Shown here one piece after another: positions 1-8,100 of a stretch of 64,000 nt of DNA. A model generated the notes under the pieces. It saw only the letters and a list, made by a program, of their open reading frames with translations, had not been told where the DNA came from and searched no databases. Source of the stretch: Symbiodinium natans. Taxonomy: Eukaryota > Sar > Dinophyceae > Suessiales > Symbiodiniaceae. Made by a program: the position numbers and the translations under genes. The stretch is taken from the NCBI GenBank assembly GCA_905221605.1, contig CAJNDS010002845.1, forward strand, positions 1 through 64,000, given 5' to 3'. The stretch's first letter is position 1. The number at the start of each line of letters is the position of its first letter.

Positions 1-60
1 TTTTAAGCCGCGCAAGCTTGCTTCAAAGCATATGAAACTTTTTTTTTTTGAAACCCATCA
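1..60 (+). repeat. Left fragment of ~113-bp satellite A
   Basis: This stretch matches the end of the repeat unit tandemly arrayed at 10391-11176: a HindIII-containing segment (AAGCTTGCTTCAAAGCATATG), a T-run, then GAAACCCATCA. It breaks off exactly where the LINE begins, so it is the left half of a satellite array split by the insertion. Confidence 0.85.
47..60. repeat. Left copy of LINE target-site duplication
   Basis: TTTGAAACCCATCA here is repeated perfectly at 10388-10401. Uninterrupted satellite units at 10507 and 10618 read straight through the same sequence, giving a pre-insertion reference and supporting a true target-site duplication. Confidence 0.85.
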
Positions 61-123
61 AGCGTCTCGGCTCTCAGCGTTTCGTATTGCGGGCCCCCAC
101 TAGCTGACCGTAGTGCCCCTTCG

Positions 124-441
124 GTGATTTCTGTACTCTTCTCACCATTAGAAGCCATTCTGCCTGTTACTCAGATTCGCGTTGTGGCTTTGGAACTGGT
201 TGCAGACTGCTTGCTGAAAAGTCAAGACACTATTGACATTGACAGTGCCTTGGACCTCGCAGGGCAGCTGTGGAATCAGGATACTGCAGACGAACTTGTG
301 CCAGCGATCCTTGAGGTTCTACCGAGAGAACAGGGACTTCAGCTGGTGGCCATCATTTCTGTCAGGTTCCCGTTGTTGTGTGTAGCACTTGAGCAACAAC
401 TTGCAAAGACTCTTATCAGCCTGATCTCAGACAAACCATGA
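124..441 (+). CDS. Unrecognised small open frame in the LINE 5' region
   Basis: A 105-codon frame opens with GTG, not ATG. It encodes a Leu/Val/Ala-rich, probably helical peptide with balanced composition, for example VVALELVADCLLKS. I recognise no family. It lies just inside the 5' end of the element, before the Arg-rich frames. It could be captured host sequence, a short 5' ORF, or an untranslated leader that happens to be open. No initiation signal supports translation. Confidence 0.25.
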   Translation: MISVLFSPLEAILPVTQIRVVALELVADCLLKSQDTIDIDSALDLAGQLWNQDTADELVPAILEVLPREQGLQLVAIISVRFPLLCVALEQQLAKTLISLISDKP

Positions 442-780
442 ATCTCGCTCTGCACTTGATATTCACAGTCATCCTTTGCCGCAGATGCATCCCCGCCTAC
501 GACAGTGCCATGAGGCGCACTGGTCGGCCAGATCCCACTGTGTGCAGTCAACGGCCTCTAGGGGAGCCAGCTCCAAAGCCAGCGCACGAAATAAGAGAGG
601 ACCCCCAGCCCCAACCCCCCCCCCAAACCAACAGAAGCTTCCATCTTTGCCCCCCTCATTGCAGCTCCCATCACCACCGCTCGCTAGTTCCTCTTCAAAT
701 GACAGAATCCATGGAGTGCCGAGGAGCGCGCAAGGGCTCCTGGACTGGAGCGAATCAGAGACTCCGCACATGAGACCAAC

Positions 781-1110
781 ATGCTCCCAGCGGACAGGAC
801 CGACAGTCCCACAATCGGCCCCAGCCCGGGGGAAGCCGATGGCCCAGGTCAATCCTCCAGCCCTGCACAAGGACCGGGCACCGACGACTCACTCTCGACA
901 GACTCAGAGCCGCCACCACAACCTAAGGGTCGCAAGGTGGGCATATCGAGCAATGCTGTGGCATACGCAATTTCCACAGGTTCATGTGCGGGCCTTATCA
1001 CCAGACTCCTCGGAGACATTCGAAGTCTACCTCCTAGGAAGAGGCGAAAGAAGGCTGCAGAACTTCTCGCTAAGTGTGAGACCTTGCAGGCCGAAACTGA
1101 TGCTTGTTAG
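781..1110 (+). CDS. Small ORF in LINE 5' region, basic C-terminus
   Basis: An ATG-started frame of 109 aa. The first half is Pro/Ser/Gly/Asp-rich and looks disordered. The second half looks folded and helical (NAVAYAISTGSCAGLITRLL), followed by a basic stretch PPRKRRKKAAELLAKC. The basic helix could bind nucleic acid, as ORF1 proteins of LINEs do, but no known domain is visible. A second frame (476-2125) stays open through the same DNA. Composition favours the 781 frame here. It begins within a hairpin-rich segment (815-839). Confidence 0.4.
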   Translation: MLPADRTDSPTIGPSPGEADGPGQSSSPAQGPGTDDSLSTDSEPPPQPKGRKVGISSNAVAYAISTGSCAGLITRLLGDIRSLPPRKRRKKAAELLAKCETLQAETDAC

Positions 1111-1567
1111 AGGCACCTACCGAAGGCCTTCCTTGACTCTTCGAGGGCCTCACCGTAGACACATGTGGAATATGTGCCCTGTCGCAGTTAGCTATGCTCG
1201 GCACGGAACGCCAGCCCTGATACCCAATCAAATCCTCAACATGCTCGCATCCCAGGTGCAGTGTACCCGAAGTGGGAAACTCGGTGTAGCAAGATGCATA
1301 GCCCTGCACCCGAATGTACTCCCATTGCCTGACACTCGCAGATGTCATACCCGCCCCAAACCCGGACTATATGCCCAGGTCACTCCTAACCGAAGAGCTG
1401 CGGGTGCCGTATTCGGCCCTACACAAAGCACCTGTGGGAGGACCTCGGGGTTTCTAAGTGCGAGAATGGAGATCCGTGTTGTAGAGTGGTTGCCGGGCTG
1501 CAGGAACATGATGCACGCCACGTCTGATTGCATCAGCATATACATGTGTGGTATCTTTGCCGATAGC

Positions 1568-2125
1568 ATGTCAGATCAAAAGTGGCATCGATATCCCCGA
1601 GCTCGGGTCAGGCCCGACGGCACTAGGAGGCGCACCCGCAATGAACTGGCTGCCCGCAGTGCTCGCCGCAATGCCCCTGGCAATCAAAGGGAAAGAGCCG
1701 ACACTGCGGCCCCCCGTGCTCAGGAGATGAATCAGCAGCCCTGGCGACAAGCGGCCGATCGCGAGAGCCGACAGCCACACTGGCAGAATGCGCGGGGAGC
1801 CGACGCTCGGCCCCGGGATCAACATCAGGACTGGGACGAAGATGATGAGGACTACCAGTTTGACACCAGTGACCGGCGCGAAGTGCATGCGACGGAAGAC
1901 GAAGAGGGCTACCTCAAGATCTGGTGGCAGGGAGAATGGTGGTTCCGGCAGAAACCGCCAGACCCACCGGCATCGCCAAAGAAGAGACAGCAGGCTAGCA
2001 GCTCGAGCGAGCAAAGGAGGCCTACCATAGAGGGAGCCGTTCCCCCGGCCCTACCCAGCATGTCTCCGAGGGCCTCAAGCAGTTCGTCCCCCCTGCCCGA
2101 GACAGTGTGCCTCCACAATCCTTGA
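1568..2125 (+). CDS. ORF1-like acidic/Arg-rich protein of the LINE
   Basis: This frame is open from 476 to 2125. The part from the ATG at 1568 (185 aa) looks most like protein. It is Arg/Gln-rich at first, then has an acidic stretch (DWDEDDEDYQFDTSD), then an aromatic patch EGYLKIWWQGEWWFRQKPP, then a Ser/Pro tail. No known fold is recognised. It is placed where LINEs usually encode ORF1. It ends at 2125 and overlaps the ORF2 frame, which is open from 1999 in the -1 frame relative to this one. ORF2 could therefore be expressed by frameshifting. The start is uncertain; an upstream start as far as 476 is possible. Confidence 0.5.
   Translation: MSDQKWHRYPRARVRPDGTRRRTRNELAARSARRNAPGNQRERADTAAPRAQEMNQQPWRQAADRESRQPHWQNARGADARPRDQHQDWDEDDEDYQFDTSDRREVHATEDEEGYLKIWWQGEWWFRQKPPDPPASPKKRQQASSSSEQRRPTIEGAVPPALPSMSPRASSSSSPLPETVCLHNP
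1794..1814. repeat. Short hairpin GGGGAGCCGA / TCGGCCCC (copy in ORF1)
   Basis: The left arm GGGGAGCCGA is followed by a 3-nt loop and TCGGCCCC. The stem has about 8 bp with one bulged A. The same motif recurs elsewhere in the LINE: 815-839, 2032-2051, 2881-2902, 3545-3567, 5863-5885, 7611-7629, 9832-9849 and 10027-10051. Confidence 0.7.
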
Positions 2126-5100
2126 GAGCCGTGCGTGAGAAGTGGAACCTGCTGGCCATCATCGAAGATGACATCAATGTCCTGCGCAAAAAGAAGGTCG
2201 CCCTCATGTTCAAAACTTTCTTCGAAATGGGGCACTTCGTCAAGCATCATGACGACTTCCACCACTCGGAGTCCCTGAAGATCATCCCGGCCGCAGGCAA
2301 CTGGAACCTTGCGTTTGCCATGTGCCTGATTTCCAGAGACAAGCTCCACTACGCGAACCACTCCACCTTCGGCACAGCTGTGGAATGCTGGTTATGGAGC
2401 CTGTCCAAAGATGCGGACTTCGAGCCCATCCTCACCCAGTTCGCCGGCATGCTGCACAGCGTCATCGCACTGTTTGAGGGAGTCCCCATGTCGCTGCATG
2501 AACAAATCCATTGGTTCGATAGTCATCAAGACCTGGCAATCAAATTCGACTACTACTTCCCCACCGAGCAACTGAAGGATGATGAGCAAATTGTCCGTGT
2601 GGCAATTCAGGACCAAACCAGCCAGGACAGCAGAGATGATGACATGCCGGACAGGACCTCCGAGCACATGGGAAACACGGCTCCTGCAACCAGGACTGCC
2701 GAGCTGGCTTCGTCTGATGCCTATGTGGAGATGGAGGTTGACTACCCAACGGGGCAAACGCCACCAAATCAATCTGGCAGCATCCCCCACTCCCCGCGCA
2801 GGGTCGAGAGATATAACATCTACACGGAGACGACCTACGCCAGCAGTGATGGCACCTCTCTGCCCACGCCAGCACGCGATTCGGCCCCCCTTGGGGAGCC
2901 GACGAAGCTCTACTGGAAACTGGATCAGTCTCTCTGCTTGACGTTCGACGAGGCAGGGTGGACCAAGGTGTCAGACCTTTTACGTACCTCCATCATGAAG
3001 GAGAAGGGGGCAACCCTCAACTACATCCGCTCGGTGGTCTACTGGAACGACAAGCAACGCTTCGCGCTCGAATGGCGCGGTGCCGATCTCTACATCAGGG
3101 CGGTTCAAGGTCACTCCAAGAAAGGAATACGTGATGAAGCGGTCATGCGGCCCCTTGGGGATGCCGAGTTGCCGGAGCACGTCCTCCATGCAACCAACTG
3201 GGACTTCTACGGCTCGATCTTGGCGAAGGGCATCATCACGGGAGGCCTCTCCCAGTCCCGGACACACATTCATTGCGTGTCAGTAGACAAAAGTGAATAT
3301 CGGAATTACCCCGCGCATTGTGACATCGCAATCATACTCTCCCCGAAAGAATCGGGGGCCGTCTGGTTCCGTTCAATGAACGGCTACTATTTAACCCGGG
3401 GTGCCGATGGCAAGCTGGCCCCGCATTGTATAAAGGCCGTCAGGATCCTGGCATCGGGAGAAGAAGTTTTTGGCTCAGAGGGGCCACCGGCTGCTGACCT
3501 CGTCATGCAGGCCATCGTTCGGTCTCACTCTTTCCGGTCCTCCAGGGGAAGCCGATCTTCGGCCCCCAATGACCGTGACCACGACCGCACTGCAGCTCAG
3601 AGAGCATACACGGGGGTTGTTTTGCATCATCACATCCGTTGCACCGTCTCCTCTACCCAATGCATACACACCAACCCCTCGCCTCTGCTGCAGGACTATG
3701 ATCGACGAGATGTCCCAGGTCCCGAGAGTCAGTACGCTAGGTTAAGATGGGGACACATCCTTCTGCTGGGAGTGTTTTTGGTCGGTGGGAAAGGTTATGC
3801 AGGCAGGCTTCTTTCGCTGCAAAGAGATAGACTAACTAAATGGCTCTGCACCAGGAGAATCAGAGGTTGCTACAGAAGGAGACCCTACATCCTCAGCACA
3901 CATGCCACGTGCACTACTAACCTATCTACAACACAGATGGGTGAGCCCGCCAGACGCACATCACCGAGCCGCGCTGGTCCCAAGTCCAGCGGCTGGGCCC
4001 CAAGCTTTCGAAGTCTCTTCTGGATGTGGATCCTTATCCTTTGTGGAAGCTTCGTGACAGCAAATGGGGGTCGAGCAGACGTGAGGGTTACCACGGGTTC
4101 CAGTACCGTGGTGGGAGCCACACAACATCGGCCCCAACAGTCCAATAGAATGGGCGAAGACACTGGCCAGGCAATACGTAATCACCACAACAGCATCGGG
4201 TGGATCGCCAAGAGATCGCTGCGACGAGCTCGCGCACGAGCCTATGCCACAGGCGGCACTCACTATAAGGGCACATGGTACACTAGGGAAACACTGACAA
4301 AAACCACAGGGGGCATACACCAGCTGGGGCCGAATGACCGGCCGGCTAAACCCACAAAGCATCCCAAATCTGACAAAGCATCTCACCTTAGATGTCTCAC
4401 CTGGAACATGAGCGGGGGGTCGCAGGCGGCCTGGCAAGAACTCATGTCATGGTTAAGTGAGAAACCAGATGACTTTGACATTGTGTTCGTGCAGGAAACA
4501 CACTGGAAACAGGAGGGGTGCCGCACCTTCTCGTCCGGCCCCTGGTTCGTCGTCTCCTCAGGGGCTACAGGCAAAGACAAATGCTCAGGAGTTGCCACTC
4601 TGATCCATCAGAATATCTGCAAGCAAGATAATGTTAGCTACAGGGTTATTAGGCAAGGCAGAGTACTCTCGGTTCGACTACATCACCAACAGAACGGCTC
4701 CGATCTTCTGAATGTCTACCAGTATGTGTGGAGGACAAACATTGACAAAGCCGAGAACCTGAAAGCTCGGGCCTCAATCTGGGATGCGATACGGTCTAGC
4801 ATCATGAAGAGTCCACAAAGGAACGACTTGATTATTGCGGGAGACTTCAACTGCTCCATCAAAACCTCGAGGGGATTGATAGGTAGTGCCGTGGTTGCCA
4901 AAGTAGAGGGATCGCCTGACGAAGATGACTTTCTCGGAATACTCCAGGACTTCGGCCTCACTCTCCTCAATACGTGGAACTGCACTCCGGCACATACGTG
5001 CGTGCACCAAGGCACCAAAACACAATTGGATTTCGTTGCGTGTAGGGTCCAGCACGCAACTCGCACTGCTAGACACAGCAGACCCATGCATCAAGTCGCC

Positions 5101-8100
5101 CTCGGAAAATGGAAGGCCAATCACCACATCCCAGTGCAGGCTCACATCCGTAGAGTCGCGCCATGTCGCCTCCCGAACCCAGTCAAACCTTCGATGGCGT
5201 CGAGGCAATGCATCCAAGAATCCATTGCACTGGCAGATGACCGGGCTAAGAAGTTAAAGCACCTCATCGACGCGGACATTCAGAAGCTGGACCCTGACTT
5301 GCATCTTCACAGCTTCACGCGGCAGGTGGATGAGATCGTGAAAGAACACATGCAAACCGTCTACCCTCCAGAACCTGCAGTTGACAACCGCGTTTCGCAA
5401 AATCCGCAGTTTAAGCACACCGCGAAAGAAATGTGGGCTAAGTACAAGGAATGGAAATCCACCAAAGCGAACAGCTTAATCGAAACTCTCCGGAAATGGA
5501 AAAAGTACACTGAGTTTCGCGTGGCCTCTAAAGCGATGAAACAAACTGCCAAGAAAATTAAACGTGAAAAGCTGCAGGCTGTCGCCGAGGACCTACAAGC
5601 AGCTGCCGCTAAGGGCGATCAAAGGAAAGTGTGGATGAGCGCTAGAAAATTAGCTCCCTGGAAACCCTTCGCGCGCACACACATCCGCAGCGAAACGGGA
5701 GAAATCCTCACTCCCAAAGAACAACTGGCTGAGCTCATTAAGCACAGCAGAAACAAGTTTTGTCAGGGAGAAGACTATTTGCCCAATCACCGAGTCACTG
5801 AACCCATTCTTGTTCAGGCCAAAGACCTCGTTTGGGCCCTAGGAAAACTACCTTTTCGCAAAGGGGTGCCGAAGATGTCGGCCCCGGCAGCAGTTTGGAG
5901 ATTGTGCCGTGACCAGGTAGCCAAAACGCTGGAACCCATCCTGATGCGATCCTGGGGGGAGGATTCCCTCTGCGTCATCCCACACGTGTGGAAAGACACA
6001 TACCTCGTATGGTTGCCTAAACCACAGAAAGACCCCAGCCGCCCGTCCGGGCTTCGTCCCATAGGACTCTCCCACCCTCTCTCGAAATCGGTATGTGCTC
6101 TGCTGAGAGAACACATCCGACCACTTCTTGAGGAAGCGCTGGTCACTCGACCGCAATTTGCATATACTGCCGGCAGAGGGGTTCTAGACGCCTTACTGAG
6201 AGTGCACAACCACCTGAGAGAGGCACGTGCGTATGCGACCCTGAGCAAACAAAGCATATATGACCTTCATGCCGGAGCTACCCAGGTTAAATGCGCAGGA
6301 GGCATATGCTTCTCCCTTGACCTTGAGGGGGCGTTCGACAATGTACCTCGCACTGCCCTTGCCACTAGCCTGAGACGACTAGGGGTCTCCGAAACGCTGG
6401 TGCAACTACTTATGCAGTTCCATTTTGAGGCAAGGTATCACTGCTCAGTTGGCGTTCATGAGGACCACGTCACGACCACACGAGGCATCAAACAAGGCTG
6501 TACGGTCGCGCCGTATTTGTTTGTGGCACACACAATTGCTATCATTGACACACTAGCGGAGCGCCTAGGCTGGGACTGGGTAACGCAGCTGTTCACTTTT
6601 TACGCCGACGACGCCTTAGCCGCATGGACGTTAAAAAGCGCCGAAGACCTTCAGGGTGCCATTTGCGGCATCCAAAAAGTCGTGCAAACCTTTAACGACC
6701 ACGGTATGACTCTCAGCGCAACCAAATCGGTCGTGCTGTGTCACGCCAAGGGAGCAGATGCCATTAGGATTTTGCAGAAACTTAAAGTCTTCAAGGACAA
6801 ACTCCCACACCTTGCCTTCATGCAACACGGCGAGCAGATTCTGATCCCTCTCAGGAAAACACATCAGTACCTAGGTACCGTCATTTCCTATAGAGACGCC
6901 CAGGAGAAAACTGTTCAGCTACGTATGCGTAAGGCGAGGGGTCAATATAGCCAGCTTCGCAAAGCCATCAACTCCAGACGCGTAACGCACAACCGTCCCA
7001 GGTACCAAATCTGGAGAGCCGGGGTGTGGAGCTCAGCAGCGCACGGGCTACTGGCGGTGGGCGTTAGACCCACAGGACGTAAGCATCTTCGTGCAATGGC
7101 TGCCAGACAGATGCGGGCTATTGCCAAAAAGCCGGCGCATCTTACCCTAGTGACCAATGAACAGATCCAGAAGCATCTCAATGCTGAGGACCCCCTGCAG
7201 GCGCTCGCTAACCAAGGCCAGAGAATGCATGACGCACTTGAGACAGTTGCAGCAGAGTGCCCCAGCGACATTAGGGCCCTTCCACAGGTCCGGGCGCAGC
7301 TCGCGCTGGCTATCAACTCACTCCATTCGATGAATACAGGTGAGCAGCTTCCTGAAGATAAGGAGTCAGACCCTTATACCTGTCCGCATTGCAGTCAGCA
7401 ATTTCGCACTATCACTAGCCTCCGACAGCATAAGGCATGGAAGCACCCAGAAGATAAGCCAGAACTGCTCAGTTTTGATCCGGCAAACCACGCACTGAAA
7501 GGTCTGCCCCAGTGTGCCTTCTGTAAATTCAAATACGGGGCATGGATTGGGCTTAAAGCACATATTGAAAAAGGATACTGCCCTGTTCTTTATCCGGAAT
7601 GCAGTACTCAGGGAGCCGAGGTCGGCCCCGAAGCAGATACTAGCACCAATCCAAAAGCTCCAGAGGAGGCCACTGCAAATGAGCCGCCTCCCATAGCCCA
7701 AAAGCCGGTTCTTGATGTTGCTCGGAAACAAGGCTGGAAAAGTCTGCTAGATGCCGATGTTGTGTCGTCCCTCAAGCAACACTGCTGTGTTTGCAAGCGA
7801 TGGATCGCCGATCCCACGGCTCTGAAGCGACACATAGTTAGGGCACACAAGGACGTGTGGGCAGTCACCGCCAACGGCAAACTTGAGGAGCGATGTGCAC
7901 AGGTCAAGCCCCGACTCCTCCGAAATGGCACCTGCCCGTGGTGTGACAGGTCCTCCCCCTCCAGACATTACTTCCAATGCAATGTGATCTTCCAATGTGC
8001 CCTGATAGGACTACACTGTGAACATGACGACGGAAGTGGTGAGCGTCTTCGGCAACCTACTACCAGGGCTAGCGACGAACATGAGAGAGACCTCGAAGCA

